From an uncultured Myxococcales bacterium (GTDB taxonomy: Bacteria; Myxococcota_A; Polyangia; Polyangiales; Polyangiaceae): a stretch of DNA of 52,713 nucleotides. Position numbers and translations under genes: made by a program. The notes beneath the pieces are model-generated. The model did no database searches. It was given only the letters and a program-made list of their open reading frames with translations, and was not told the origin of the DNA. The stretch lies in the NCBI GenBank assembly GCA_937872925.1, contig CALMUT010000222.1, positions 1 to 52,713 of the forward strand, written 5' to 3'. Positions 22,860-32,514 of this stretch are shown here, one piece after another (within the stretch, counting starts at the first letter, position 1; every line of letters begins with the position of its first letter).

Positions 22860-23612
22860 TCAGTAATAACCGACGATGCTTGTGGTCAGACCGTAGAGGG
22901 TCAGGGTGCGATCGGCTTCTTCGGTGCCGGTGCCCGTGGGCGAGCCGACGTCCTGGCTGCCGCCCACGCCTAGATAGACGTACGGACCGACCAAGATCGC
23001 GAAGTGCGAAAAGGGTGAAATGCCAACCATGGCCTCAACGGTGATATCGATCGCCGACGAACTGATGTCGTCGCCTTGGTCCGGGCTTGTCTTTTGGCTC
23101 AGGTACGCCAGGCCGAGTCGCGGCCAAATCGAGAAGGTTTCGTCGAAGGGCATGGCGTAGCCCACGCGCGGATGCACGAAGAGCGTCGTGACAGTGGGGG
23201 CATCCGCGCTTGTCGACGTGCCGCCGGCGCTCTGCTCCGTCTCGCCAGTTTGGCTCATGAAGACGAAGGAACCACCAACGCTGATACCTTCGGTGACGAA
23301 GTAGTCCAGGGCCAGGCGAGGCAAGCCGGCCGCGCCACCGCCGAAAAGATGTACATTCGTGGTCTTGGTGGTCTGTTCGGCGGTTTGCCCGTTGATGCTG
23401 AGCTCTTGCTTGTCGCGAATGAAGTCGATGCCCATGACGCCATCGACGCCAAAGACGAACTGCATCTCTTCACCGAGGTTGTCGATGCTAGTGGAGCGTC
23501 GCGGCATGGTCGGCTGGTAGGTGCCGCCCCATTGGCCTTGGGCTTGGGCGGAAGCGAGACCGGATGTGGCAACGACGGCCGAAAACGTGAGCAGGGAAAG
23601 AGCTTTTTTCAT
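22860..23612 (-). CDS. Outer-membrane beta-barrel-like exported protein
   Basis: 250 residues. Signal peptide MKKALSLLTFSAVVATSGLASAQAQ with an AxA cleavage site. The rest alternates polar and hydrophobic residues in probable beta strands (VTTLFVHPRVGYAMPF, FSIWPRLGLAYLSQ, HFAILVGPYVYLGVGG) and ends in an aromatic residue, as barrel proteins do. GGAGG lies 5 nt before the second of two adjacent ATGs, so that one (23612) is chosen. An AT-rich promoter-like stretch lies about 90-120 bp upstream and an intrinsic terminator follows, so it is probably monocistronic. No family recognised. Confidence 0.78.
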   Translation of the reverse strand: MKKALSLLTFSAVVATSGLASAQAQGQWGGTYQPTMPRRSTSIDNLGEEMQFVFGVDGVMGIDFIRDKQELSINGQTAEQTTKTTNVHLFGGGAAGLPRLALDYFVTEGISVGGSFVFMSQTGETEQSAGGTSTSADAPTVTTLFVHPRVGYAMPFDETFSIWPRLGLAYLSQKTSPDQGDDISSSAIDITVEAMVGISPFSHFAILVGPYVYLGVGGSQDVGSPTGTGTEEADRTLTLYGLTTSIVGYY

Positions 23613-23697
23613 CATGTCCTCCGTGAGAAGCGGCGGGAGAATAGCGCGCGGGGCGGCCGCTTTCGCAAGCTTCGCCTGCCATTATCACGGCCGTGAG

Positions 23698-23731
23698 AGC
23701 ATTAACTCTATGATATTGTTCGGTAATTTCC
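23698..23731 (-). promoter_or_regulatory. AT-rich promoter-like stretch
   Basis: These 34 bases are strikingly AT-rich for the region and lie upstream of the barrel-protein gene. TTACCG on the minus strand, followed after 17 bases by AATGCT, is one possible -35/-10 pair, but the match is poor. Assigned by position and composition only. Confidence 0.35.
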
Positions 23732-24843
23732 TAGCTCGGACCGTGCAAGATCCACGGGCAGAGCTCGCGTAGCCGCTGCATTCGTGGCTCGAGCCGGGTC
23801 GCGTCCGCAGCCCGCAGGGTGACGTGGCCGACCTTGCGACCGGGGCGCGGCGTCTTGTCGTAGTCATGAAGGTGCGCGTCCGGGACGCTGAGCACGTCGG
23901 CTGCTTTTGGCATGGCACCGACACAGTTGACCATGCCTGCCGCACCCAGAAGTTCGGTCTCGCCGAGGGGCAGACCGAGGATCGCCCGCAAGTGATTCTC
24001 GAATTGGCTGGTGCGCGCGCCCTCGATGGTCAGGTGCCCGGAGTTGTGGACGCGCGGAGCGATCTCGTTGGCCCACAGCTCGCCCTCGACCTGGAACATC
24101 TCCAGGGCCAGCACGCCCACATAGTCGAGGGCGTCGAGCAGCTTGGCGGCGTAGTCGTGGGCGCGTGCCTGCAGTTCGGGAGTGACATCCGGCGCCGGCG
24201 AGCGACTCGTGCGCAGCACGCCGCTCGTGTGAGCGTTTTCGATCAACGGATAGAAACGAGTCGCGCCATCTTGCGCCCGCACTCCCAGCACGCTGAGTTC
24301 GCGGCTGAAGGGCACGAAGCTCTCCAGGATCGCGAGGTTGCCTTCCACGTGTGACCACAGCCGCGCGACTTCGTCTCCGTCGCGGACGACGACTTGCCCC
24401 TTGCCGTCGTAGCCGAGGGTGCGGGTCTTGAGCACGCAGGGCAGGCCCGTCTCTTTCACGGCCAGGGCCAGGGCCTGGGGTGTGGCGACGGGCAGGTAAC
24501 GCGGCGTGGGAATGCCAAGCTGGGTAAATAGCCGCTTTTCTTCGAGTCGATCCCGAGCCACGGACAGCGCGCGGGGTGGGGGGAACACGGACACCTTGCC
24601 CGCGAGGGCGTCCACTGCCGCCGTCGGCACGCTCTCGAATTCGTAAGTCACGACGTCGGTCTGCGCCAGCGCTTCCAAGGCCGCGGCGTCGGTGTAGTCG
24701 GCGACGATGTGCCGACCCAGCCGCGCCGCAGGTGCCGACTCGTCGGGATCGACGAATACAAAACGTAGGCCCAGCGGCGCGCCCGCCAGGGCGAGCATGC
24801 GCCCGAGCTGCCCGGCTCCGAGCACGCCTACCGTGCGAGTCAT
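23731..24843 (-). CDS. purK: 5-(carboxyamino)imidazole ribonucleotide synthase
   Basis: 370 residues, ATP-grasp fold. The N-terminal [16 protein letters not shown] is the PurK signature; [23 protein letters not shown] (ATP-binding Lys and Gly loop), [16 protein letters not shown] (metal-binding) follow in order. It makes N5-carboxyaminoimidazole ribonucleotide from AIR, bicarbonate and ATP in purine synthesis. Its ATG overlaps the purE stop (ATGA), so both enzymes of the step pair are made from one mRNA. The frame upstream of 24843 overlaps purE and is not coding. Confidence 0.96.
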   Translation of the reverse strand: MTRTVGVLGAGQLGRMLALAGAPLGLRFVFVDPDESAPAARLGRHIVADYTDAAALEALAQTDVVTYEFESVPTAAVDALAGKVSVFPPPRALSVARDRLEEKRLFTQLGIPTPRYLPVATPQALALAVKETGLPCVLKTRTLGYDGKGQVVVRDGDEVARLWSHVEGNLAILESFVPFSRELSVLGVRAQDGATRFYPLIENAHTSGVLRTSRSPAPDVTPELQARAHDYAAKLLDALDYVGVLALEMFQVEGELWANEIAPRVHNSGHLTIEGARTSQFENHLRAILGLPLGETELLGAAGMVNCVGAMPKAADVLSVPDAHLHDYDKTPRPGRKVGHVTLRAADATRLEPRMQRLRELCPWILHGPS

Positions 24844-25346
24844 TTGCTCGGGTCCGGACTCTCGAGCACTGCCGCGGTTTGCTCCTCGCGGAACGTCGTC
24901 AGTGCCTTGCGAAACTCGGGTCGCGACGTCGCGACGATAGCTGTGGCGAGCAGCGCCGCATTGGTGGCCCCGGCCGGACCGATTGCCAGTGTCCCGACCG
25001 GCACGCCCTTGGGCATCTGCACGATCGATAGCAGTGAATCCATGCCCTTGAGGCTCTTGCTCTCCACGGGCACTCCCAACACGGGAAGCTCCGTCTTCGC
25101 CGCCGTCATGCCGGGCAGATGCGCCGCGCCGCCCGCCCCGGCGATGATTACGCACAGCCCGCGGCCGTGGGCGCTGCTTGCGTACTCAAACAACAGATCC
25201 GGCGTGCGGTGCGCGGATACGACGCGCACCTCATGGGGCACGCCGAGCCGCTCCAGCATGCTGGCCGCGTGCTGCATCGTGCCCCAGTCGCTGCGGGAGC
25301 CCATGATGATGCCCACGAGGGGCTTTCTTTCGGCGCTAGCTGCCAA
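24840..25346 (-). CDS. purE: N5-carboxyaminoimidazole ribonucleotide mutase
   Basis: 168 residues. [14 protein letters not shown] is the class I PurE substrate loop (GSxSD), VVSAHRTPD carries the catalytic His region, and [14 protein letters not shown] and [20 protein letters not shown] complete the signature. It converts N5-CAIR, the PurK product, to 4-carboxy-AIR. The start appears to be TTG at 25346; an internal GTG ten codons later is too close to the active-site loop to be preferred. First gene of purEK, divergent from the M28 peptidase. Confidence 0.95.
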   Translation of the reverse strand: MAASAERKPLVGIIMGSRSDWGTMQHAASMLERLGVPHEVRVVSAHRTPDLLFEYASSAHGRGLCVIIAGAGGAAHLPGMTAAKTELPVLGVPVESKSLKGMDSLLSIVQMPKGVPVGTLAIGPAGATNAALLATAIVATSRPEFRKALTTFREEQTAAVLESPDPSK

Positions 25347-25562
25347 AGGGCCGGTACCGTATCCGAATCCGCCCCTTCCGCCCAGTCCTTCTGCAGCGCC
25401 ACTCAGCGGGTGGCCCAGGCGGCTATGGGCGTGCCATTCTCGGCGTACGGCAAACCCATGGAACCATCGACGCCATCTACATCGGGTACCTGGTTGGCCG
25501 CGCGTTGCCGACGTTTGAATGCGTGCCTGCCAGTTGCGACGCGGGCCGGGGGTGACCGGCGC

Positions 25563-26603
25563 GTGGGAACGTCGATCACCGCTTCACTCGCTATCTGCCT
25601 GGCGGCATGTAGCTTGATCTGCTGTGGGCCTGCGCCGCAAAGCCGCACCGCGGAGAAGAAAGTGATCAAGAAATCCGAGGAGAGCGTTGCTCCAGAGGTG
25701 TCGCTCCCCCGCGCGGATCAGAAGCTGGTCGCGGAGTTGAAGCAGAGCGTGCACGCGCTTTCCCACAAGATCGGTGAGCGCAACACGAAGAAGCACTGGG
25801 AGCTGGCTGCTGCAGCCGACTTCATCGCCGATCAGCTGACCGCGGCAGGCTACGAAGTCGGCCGGCAAGGTTTTGAGGTCGACGACGTGATCGCACAAAA
25901 TCTGGAGGTCGACGTGCGGGGGACCGAGCGGGGTGACGAAGTCCTCGTCGTGGGCGCGCACTACGACTCCGCGCCCGGAAGTCCTGGGGCCGACGATAAC
26001 GCCAGTGGCACCGCTGCGCTGCTCTCGCTGGCACGACAGTTTCGCGAGCTGAAACTCAGGCGCAGCGTGCGCTTCGTGTTCTTTGCCAATGAAGAGCCGC
26101 CGTATTTCCAGACCGACCGCATGGGTAGCGTGATGTATGCCAAGCACGCCCTGGCTCGTGGCGATCGAATGGTGGGCATGCTCAGTCTTGAGAGTCTGGG
26201 CGTCTTCAGTGACGCCAAGGACTCGCAACGCTATCCAGCGGAACTACGGGAGAAGCACCCCACTACCGGCAACTTCATCGCGGTGGTGTCCGACACCGCG
26301 TCGGCAGGACTGTGCCGTCGCTTTGCGAAGCTGATGCAAGAAGGGGGGCCCGTGCCCGTGGAGCACGATGCCTTGCCCGGGGACTTGCCTGGAGTCGGAT
26401 GGTCGGATCACTGGGCGTTCTGGCAGATTGGCGTGCCCGCCGTCATGGTGACCGACACCGCGCCCTTTCGTTCGGCCCACTACCATAAGGCAACGGACAC
26501 GGCGGATCGCTTGGACTACGAGCGCATGGCGCACGTGGTCGTGAGCTTGAGTCGCAGCTTGCGCGAACTTGCGAATCAGCCGGCACTGCCCCCTCGCGAG
26601 TGA
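25563..26603 (+). CDS. M28 family metallopeptidase, lipoprotein
   Basis: 346 residues from the GTG at 25563. The N-terminus is hydrophobic with lipobox-like LAAC, so an envelope location is likely, though a longer form from ATG 25458 with a basic n-region is possible. The zinc peptidase core is clear: [21 protein letters not shown] gives His and the bridging Asp, [10 protein letters not shown] the catalytic and metal Glu pair, and [10 protein letters not shown] the last His. Family members are aminopeptidases. It is the first gene of a three-gene set; its stop overlaps the next GTG. Confidence 0.87.
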   Translation: MGTSITASLAICLAACSLICCGPAPQSRTAEKKVIKKSEESVAPEVSLPRADQKLVAELKQSVHALSHKIGERNTKKHWELAAAADFIADQLTAAGYEVGRQGFEVDDVIAQNLEVDVRGTERGDEVLVVGAHYDSAPGSPGADDNASGTAALLSLARQFRELKLRRSVRFVFFANEEPPYFQTDRMGSVMYAKHALARGDRMVGMLSLESLGVFSDAKDSQRYPAELREKHPTTGNFIAVVSDTASAGLCRRFAKLMQEGGPVPVEHDALPGDLPGVGWSDHWAFWQIGVPAVMVTDTAPFRSAHYHKATDTADRLDYERMAHVVVSLSRSLRELANQPALPPRE

Positions 26604-27151
26604 GGCGCTTGCGTTCTGCGCGCCCGAGTGCCACTCCCTTGGCCGTGGCAGTACGGTCGCGCAGACGTTTCTTGGGCTGGCTGTCCCTTGGCTTGGTCGC
26701 CGGTGCGACGGGCGTCGCGGTGCTCAGGGCCACGGGATACGAAGTGCCCGCAGACGTGCGGGGCAGGCTCAAGGTCCTCTCGCCTTGGGAGTACGTGGTG
26801 CTCCGCGCCATCGGCGATCGCTTGGTCGCGCCCGGCGAGGTCAACGTTGCGGACTTCGCCGACTCGTACCTGGAAGATATGGCCGCCAGTGACCGTGCGG
26901 ACTTGCTCAAGATGGTTGCCGTGGTGGAACACGGTGCGCCGCTTGCAGCCGGGTACATTCACCGTTTCTCCGCACTCTCAGCTACGGAGCAAGACGCCGT
27001 GCTGACCAGCTTGAACGAGAGCTCTCTGCCGCTGATCCGCGCGGGATTCGAAGCGCTCAAAGCGATCGCGTTCATGGCCTACTACCGGCTACCAGCGTCC
27101 TGGCCCGCCTTGGGTTATCCCGGGCCGGTGGCTCCGCGGAGTCTGCAGTGA
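26600..27151 (+). CDS. Tat-exported small subunit, gluconate 2-dehydrogenase subunit 3-like
   Basis: 183 residues. A twin-arginine signal (SRRRFLGWLSLGLVAGATGVA) precedes a helical domain of about 130 residues with LSPWEYVVLRAIGDRLVAP and FADSYLEDM, the pattern of the small gamma-type subunits that chaperone GMC dehydrogenases across the membrane. It overlaps the GMC gene at the GTGA, which supports that role. The GTG at 26600 overlaps the peptidase stop. No cytochrome c subunit is encoded next to it. Confidence 0.75.
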   Translation: MRRLRSARPSATPLAVAVRSRRRFLGWLSLGLVAGATGVAVLRATGYEVPADVRGRLKVLSPWEYVVLRAIGDRLVAPGEVNVADFADSYLEDMAASDRADLLKMVAVVEHGAPLAAGYIHRFSALSATEQDAVLTSLNESSLPLIRAGFEALKAIAFMAYYRLPASWPALGYPGPVAPRSLQ

Positions 27152-28683
27152 TCCATCAAGGCCGCAAGCTCAGCGCAGACACAAATCTGGACGCCGACGT
27201 GGTGGTGATCGGCACCGGGGCCGGCGGCGGCATGGCGATGCGTGAGCTCGCCGCAGCTGGCTACCAAGTGGTCGGCCTCGAAGAAGGCCCTTTGGTCGAG
27301 ACGTCGCAGATGACGCAGCTCGAAGACGAAATGCTGCCCAAGCTCTACCAAGAGCGCGGCGGTCGCATGAATCAGGACTTCTCCATTCGTGTGCTGGGCG
27401 GGCGTTGCGTGGGCGGCTCCACGGTGCACAACATCAACCTGTGCAAGCGCCTGGCACCGGAAGTGCTGCAGGCCTGGGAGCGCGGTCATGCGGTCAGCGG
27501 ACTCTCTGAGAAAGAGCTGGCTCCGTTCTTCGAGAGTGTGGAGTCTGAGCTGTCGGTCAGCTTGATCCCGGAGTCTGATCGCAACGAGAACAACCGCGTG
27601 CTCGAGCGGGGCGTGCACAAACTGGGTTGGAAGGGCGGGCCCTTGCAGCACAATCGAGTGGGTTGTCAGAAGAGTGGCTTCTGCGAGGTCGGATGCCCCT
27701 TCGCAGCAAAGCAAAACGCCGCGAAAGTCTTGGTGCCCGCTGCCCTTGCTGCGGGCGCAACCCTGTACACGGACACGCAAGCTCTGCGCATACTGCACGA
27801 GGCCGGGCGGGCCACCGGGGTCGTGGCTGCGCTGCTGGATGCGCGCGGACAGCGCCACCACACTCTGACGGTCAAAGCCAAAGCCGTCGTGCTCGCAGGC
27901 AGCGCAATTGGCAGCGCAGCACTGGCGAAGAAGAGCGCGCTGCCCGATCCGCATCAACAACAAGGCCAGCGGCTGCACTTGCATCCTGGCGCGCCCGTTG
28001 TCGGCCTCTTCGAAGAAGTCATCGATGGGTTTCGCGGCATTCCCCAGAGCTACGAATGCACTGAATGGCTGGATCTGAGTCCGAATAGCGATCGGAGGGT
28101 CTGGATCACGACGGCTTTTGCGCATCCCATCGGTGCGGCGGTCACCCTGCCCGGTTTTGGTAAGACGCATTTCGAGTGGATGCAGCGCTATCGACACATC
28201 TCGGTGCTGACCGCGATGCTGCACGACGAGACCAGCGGCAGCGTCGGCGTGAAGAGCGACGGGCGCGCGCAAGTGGAATACACGCTAAACGAAGCCGATC
28301 GCGACCAGTTGGCGAAGGGCCTCCGTGCCTGCGCGCGTTTGCTGTTCGCCGGGGGAGCCAAGCGCGTTTTGGTGCCGAGTCACCCGCCCGTGGAGCTTGG
28401 GGACGAAAGCGCGCTGATCGGGGGCGGCTCTATCACGGCCATCCCACGCAGTGCGGCTGAGTCCATTGGGCTTGCCGCGGCGCACCCCATGTCGTCGCTG
28501 CCGATGGGCGACGATCCGAAGCGCTCTGTTGTTACGAGCCGCGGACAACACCACCAAGTGCGCGGGCTATTCGTCGTCGACGGCAGCGTATTCCCCACGA
28601 GCATCGGCGGCCCGCCGCAGATCCCGATCTACACGCTGTCCAAATACTTCTGCACCCACATCGCACATTTTCTGAAGAGTTAG
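27148..28683 (+). CDS. GMC-type FAD-dependent oxidoreductase
   Basis: 511 residues. DVVVIGTGAGGGMAMREL is the FAD-binding GxGxxG, LGGRCVGGSTVHNINLC the GMC signature region, AAHPMSSLPMGDDPK carries the His expected in the active site, and LFVVDGSVFPTSIGGPPQIP the C-terminal GMC block. A Cys cluster, GCQKSGFCEVGCPFAAKQ (C-x6-C-x3-C), lies at about residue 172-183, as in dehydrogenase-type members. It oxidises an alcohol or sterol; substrate unknown. It lacks its own signal and is probably exported in complex with the Tat subunit encoded just upstream. Confidence 0.9.
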   Translation: MIHQGRKLSADTNLDADVVVIGTGAGGGMAMRELAAAGYQVVGLEEGPLVETSQMTQLEDEMLPKLYQERGGRMNQDFSIRVLGGRCVGGSTVHNINLCKRLAPEVLQAWERGHAVSGLSEKELAPFFESVESELSVSLIPESDRNENNRVLERGVHKLGWKGGPLQHNRVGCQKSGFCEVGCPFAAKQNAAKVLVPAALAAGATLYTDTQALRILHEAGRATGVVAALLDARGQRHHTLTVKAKAVVLAGSAIGSAALAKKSALPDPHQQQGQRLHLHPGAPVVGLFEEVIDGFRGIPQSYECTEWLDLSPNSDRRVWITTAFAHPIGAAVTLPGFGKTHFEWMQRYRHISVLTAMLHDETSGSVGVKSDGRAQVEYTLNEADRDQLAKGLRACARLLFAGGAKRVLVPSHPPVELGDESALIGGGSITAIPRSAAESIGLAAAHPMSSLPMGDDPKRSVVTSRGQHHQVRGLFVVDGSVFPTSIGGPPQIPIYTLSKYFCTHIAHFLKS

Positions 28684-28816
28684 CGCCGCGTGGCGACCAC
28701 GCGCTGCGCGGGAAGCGTGCTGCCGCGCCACCGAGGGTCCCGACCCCAGAAAAATCACATGCGCGAGTCAGAAGTCGTTGTGGGACACATCCTGCCGGAG
28801 CGGCCGAGCCGCGGCG

Positions 28817-30499
28817 TCAACAAGTGTCGGGCCCCGTGTAGGTCCCTCCATCGACGTCCAAACGCCATTGCCCTTTGCCCTGGTCATCCGCGAAGTAGTG
28901 GAGCACTGCGTCCCGCCAGGGGCCGGGCGCGCCGCGGTCCTGTGCGCCTTCCCAAACCTCTTTGAGTGAGCAGCGCGGCATGGGGGCCGTGGCTGTGGAG
29001 CATTTGTCTGTGCGGCGCGTGGATAGCCCGGTGCCGCTCACATCCACTTCGAGGCAGCCCGTGGGGGTTGTGTAGGCGTAGGAAACTTGCGCGGTGGCGC
29101 TGCGAGTCAAATCCATGTGGCCCGTCACAAAGTGCCCTGAGGCGCGGAAGCCGACGAACTTTGCGGCTGAGTCTTGCTTCTGGGCGGCGGACGCCGCTCG
29201 GCTTGCGAAGGCGGTGGGATCGAATTTGCCGGGCTTGATCACTGCGACTTCGCCGTCGCCAAGGGCCACCTCGATGCTTTTGTCTTCGTGAAAAAGACTC
29301 ATGCCAAAGCAGGCCACGCAAGAGCCGAGGGTTGCCAGCACGATCAGCCCGCAGGTGCCCATGGCGAAGTAGCCGAAGCGCCTTTTTTTCTTGGGGGCGG
29401 GTGCGTCTGTTGTTGGCGTTGTCTTGTCGAGGGGGTTTCCGAGGGAGATCGGTGTGGGCAGGCCGTAGGGTACGGCGTGTGGGGGGCTGGGGGCCGGAGG
29501 CACATGCCGCGCGCCGCCCGCCAGCGGCGAACCGCCGCTGATGAGGGAAGCAACCGGGACGAAGCTGTCGGGCGGAAGCGCGCTGGACGCGTAGCTAAGG
29601 GCCTGGGCGAACTCCCGCGCGCTCTGATAGCGGAAGTTCGCGTCCTTCTGCAGCGCGTGCAGCAGCACGTCGTCCAGGGGTGGGGGAATGTCCGGGCGCA
29701 GCGAAGAGGGCTGCGGCGGCATTTGCTCGACGTGCGCTTTTAGCAGCTCGTAGAGCGTGCCCACTTTGAAGGGACGCTGCCCTGTGGTGACCTCGAACAA
29801 GATCACCCCCGCGGCATAGAGATCTGCCCGCTGATCCACAGGCATTCCGGCGGCTTGCTCCGGTGCCATGTAGAACGGCGTGCCCATCAGGGAACCCGTG
29901 CGCGTGGCCTCGCTGAGGCCGCCCATATCCGGCCGCAGCTTGGCGATGCCGAAGTCCACGACCTTGACGTGACCGCTCTTGGTCAGGAAGACGTTGTCGG
30001 GCTTGAGATCCCGATGCACGATGCCCTTGTCGTGTGCAGCGCTGAGGGCGTCCAAGAGTTCCGCGAAGAGCGTGACGACTGTGCCGAGCGGCAGGGCGTT
30101 GTGCCGCGCCAAAGTCGCGGAAAGGGCTTCGCCCTCGAGCAGCTCCATCACGATGTAGGGTTGACCGTCGGGCAGCGCCGCCATGTCGAGCACGCTGACA
30201 ATGCGTTCGTGACGGATCAGGTTGACGGCACGCGCTTCGCCGAAGAACCGCTCGACTAAGGCGGGGCTCGCCGCACACTCCTTGGAAAGCACTTTGATGG
30301 CGACACGGCTGCCGATGCTCGGATGCACGGCGCGGTACACCGCGCCCATGCCGCCTTCGCCGATCTTCTGGGCAATGCGGTAGCTGCCCACGGTCTTGCC
30401 CAACAGCGTGTCGGCGCCGACAGCAGCCAGGACGCCGCCGTCTTCGGTGCAAAACCCTGAGTTCGGGTAGGAGCTGCCGCATTCGACGCACACAAACAT
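28817..30499 (-). CDS. Hanks-type Ser/Thr protein kinase with zinc ribbon and extracytoplasmic domain
   Basis: 560 residues. An N-terminal zinc-ribbon-like segment (MFVCVECGSSYPNSGFC) precedes a complete kinase domain (about 33-290): IGEGGMGAVYRAV, catalytic Lys in VAIKVL, HRDLKPDNVFL, VVDFGIAK and YMAPEQ. A Pro-rich linker leads to KKKRR and one TM helix (FGYFAMGTCGLIVLATLGSC region), then about 160 residues outside, with several Cys. So it is a transmembrane receptor-type kinase with unknown signal. The start at 30499 is the first Met of the zinc ribbon. It diverges from the FKBP gene. Confidence 0.93.
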   Translation of the reverse strand: MFVCVECGSSYPNSGFCTEDGGVLAAVGADTLLGKTVGSYRIAQKIGEGGMGAVYRAVHPSIGSRVAIKVLSKECAASPALVERFFGEARAVNLIRHERIVSVLDMAALPDGQPYIVMELLEGEALSATLARHNALPLGTVVTLFAELLDALSAAHDKGIVHRDLKPDNVFLTKSGHVKVVDFGIAKLRPDMGGLSEATRTGSLMGTPFYMAPEQAAGMPVDQRADLYAAGVILFEVTTGQRPFKVGTLYELLKAHVEQMPPQPSSLRPDIPPPLDDVLLHALQKDANFRYQSAREFAQALSYASSALPPDSFVPVASLISGGSPLAGGARHVPPAPSPPHAVPYGLPTPISLGNPLDKTTPTTDAPAPKKKRRFGYFAMGTCGLIVLATLGSCVACFGMSLFHEDKSIEVALGDGEVAVIKPGKFDPTAFASRAASAAQKQDSAAKFVGFRASGHFVTGHMDLTRSATAQVSYAYTTPTGCLEVDVSGTGLSTRRTDKCSTATAPMPRCSLKEVWEGAQDRGAPGPWRDAVLHYFADDQGKGQWRLDVDGGTYTGPDTC

Positions 30500-30586
30500 G
30501 GTGGGCGGGGCAGCATTGCAGAGGCGCCGGGACACGTCCAACGATTGGCGCGCACTGAGGTCGGCGGCCGCGTTAGAGTGCCCGCC

Positions 30587-31135
30587 GTGAGGTTTCCGGT
30601 TCTTCCAGCCATTGGGTTCTTGGCAGCGCTAGCCGCAGCCTGTGGTCGCGGAGCGGCGCCGGGCGCGCAGGATCCAGCGCCTGCGTCAGTGGCCCCGCAG
30701 CCCACGGATCCTCTCGAGGTCCATGTACCGCCGCCGGACAGCTCGGAGCCGTTGGTGGCGACCGACACGGAGCCACCGCCCCGGGATAGCAGCACCAAAG
30801 ACGTGCGCGCGAGCGGCTTGGTCGTCGAAGACCGCGTGGTCGGAAGCGGCAAGACCGCTGCGCCTGGGCGACGCGTGTCCGTGCACTACGAAGGCTTTTT
30901 GGAAGACGGCACCAAATTCGACAGCAGCGTGGACCGCGGCCGCCCATTCGAAATCGAACTTGGCAAGAACCGCGTGATCAAGGGTTGGGAAGAGGGGCTG
31001 CCTGGCATGCGGGTGGGCGGGCGGCGGCGTCTGACCATTCCGGCGGCACTGGGCTATGGTGCACGTGGCGCGGGCGGAAAGATCCCGCCGAACTCGACGC
31101 TGATCTTCGAGATCGAGCTGTTGGAGGTGCAGTAA
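30587..31135 (+). CDS. FKBP-type peptidyl-prolyl isomerase lipoprotein
   Basis: 182 residues from the GTG at 30587. Lipoprotein signal (VRFPVLPAIGFLAALAAAC) then a Pro/Ala/Asp-rich linker to about residue 75. The FKBP domain occupies the C-terminal 105 residues: VSVHYEGFLEDGTKFDSS, FEIELGKNRVIKGWEEGL and IPAALGYGARGAGGKIPPNS, with FKBP active-site Tyr, Asp, Phe, Trp and Ile positions present. It helps fold exported proteins. The allantoinase GTG follows two bases after its stop, so it heads the apparent ureide operon, possibly by accident of gene order. Confidence 0.92.
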   Translation: MRFPVLPAIGFLAALAAACGRGAAPGAQDPAPASVAPQPTDPLEVHVPPPDSSEPLVATDTEPPPRDSSTKDVRASGLVVEDRVVGSGKTAAPGRRVSVHYEGFLEDGTKFDSSVDRGRPFEIELGKNRVIKGWEEGLPGMRVGGRRRLTIPAALGYGARGAGGKIPPNSTLIFEIELLEVQ

Positions 31136-31137
31136 AC

Positions 31138-32514
31138 GTGACCTCGCGCTTTGACGCAGTCCATCGCAGCACCCGGGTGGTTTTCAGCGATGGGATCCGA
31201 GCTGCCAGCGTTGCCGTGCAAGGCGGAAAGATCGCCAGCGTGCACGCTTACGACGAGCGCCTCGATGCCGCGACGTTGCACGACCACGGGGATTGCCATC
31301 TGTTACCCGGACTGGTCGACACCCACGCCCATATCAACGAACCCGGGCGCACGGAATGGGAGGGATTCGTGACGGCAACCCGGGCGGCGGCGGCCGGGGG
31401 CATCACCACCGTCGTGGACATGCCGCTAAATAGCATCCCGCCCACCGTCGACCGCCCGGGGCTCAGCGCGAAGCAGGCGGCGTCCGCAGGCAAGCTCTGG
31501 GTCGATGTGGGGCTTTGGGGCGGCGTCGTGCCCGGCAATACGGGCGAGCTTTCGCCGCTATTCCAGGCGGGCCTGCCGGGCTTCAAGTGTTTTTTGGTGC
31601 CGAGCGGTGTTGACGAGTTTCCCCATGTGGAGCGCTCGGACTTGCTCGAGGCCCTGCCCGTGATCGCAGAACTGGGCGCAGTGCTCTTGGTCCACGCCGA
31701 GGTGCCCGGTCCCATCGAAGCGGCGGAGCGGGCCGTGCTCGCGTCCAATCCGGACCCACGCAAATACTCCACCTACCTGTCGACGCGCCCCCCTGCGGCA
31801 GAGCGTGAGGCCATCGAGTTGTGCGTCGAGCTGTGTCGGCAGACCGGCGCGCGCGTTCACATCGTGCACTTCGCCTGCGGCGATGCGGTGGACCTCTTGC
31901 GTGCCGCTAAGCAAGAAGGGCTACCGTTCTCGGCGGAGACCTGTCCGCATTATCTATACTTCGAAGCGGAAACGATTCCCGATGGCAATACGGCCTACAA
32001 ATGCGCGCCGCCCATCCGTGAAGCGCGGCATGGTGCGGCTCTGCGCGCGGCGCTCGCCGACGGCAGCATCGACTTTTTGGTCAGCGATCACTCGCCCTGT
32101 GTGCCGCAGTTGAAGCAGCTGGAAAGCGGCAGTTTCTTGGAGGCTTGGGGTGGCATTGCTTCGCTGCAGCTGGGGCTGTCTATCGCACATACCTTGTGTC
32201 AGCAGGGCGAACTGTCTTTTGCCAAGATCGCCGAATGGATGTGCGCGGCGCCGGCGCGCGTGGCGGGGCTTTCGGATCGCAAGGGGGCCATTGCGCCGGG
32301 ACTCGACGCGGATTTCGCGGTCTTCGATGTGCAGCGGGAGTGGGTCGTGCGGGGCGCGGAGTTGGCGCAGCGTCACCCGACGACGCCCTACGAGGGGCAC
32401 ACCCTTACGGGGCGCGTGGTCCAGACGTTTTTGCGCGGGTCGAAGATCTACGACGCGGGACAATTTTCCGAAGAGCCCCAGGGATCCCTGGTGGCCGCGG
32501 GGGCGCCGGTATGA
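31138..32514 (+). CDS. allB: Allantoinase
   Basis: 458 residues, amidohydrolase fold. Metal ligands are all visible: His63 and His65 in DTHAHINEPG, the carboxylated Lys150 in GFKCFLVP, His186 in LLVHAEVP, His244 in HIVHFACG and Asp317 in VSDHSP. NEPGRTEWEGF and CPHYLYF are specific to allantoinase among cyclic amidases. It opens allantoin to allantoate in the cytosol. GTG start with GGAGG upstream; the open frame extends to 30985 but overlaps the FKBP gene. The next gene overlaps by 4 bp. Confidence 0.95.
   Translation: MTSRFDAVHRSTRVVFSDGIRAASVAVQGGKIASVHAYDERLDAATLHDHGDCHLLPGLVDTHAHINEPGRTEWEGFVTATRAAAAGGITTVVDMPLNSIPPTVDRPGLSAKQAASAGKLWVDVGLWGGVVPGNTGELSPLFQAGLPGFKCFLVPSGVDEFPHVERSDLLEALPVIAELGAVLLVHAEVPGPIEAAERAVLASNPDPRKYSTYLSTRPPAAEREAIELCVELCRQTGARVHIVHFACGDAVDLLRAAKQEGLPFSAETCPHYLYFEAETIPDGNTAYKCAPPIREARHGAALRAALADGSIDFLVSDHSPCVPQLKQLESGSFLEAWGGIASLQLGLSIAHTLCQQGELSFAKIAEWMCAAPARVAGLSDRKGAIAPGLDADFAVFDVQREWVVRGAELAQRHPTTPYEGHTLTGRVVQTFLRGSKIYDAGQFSEEPQGSLVAAGAPV

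Noticed and set aside
24844..25155. N-terminal extension of PurK
   Set aside because: It overlaps purE and has no PurK similarity; the GxGQLGRM motif starts directly after the ATG at 24843.
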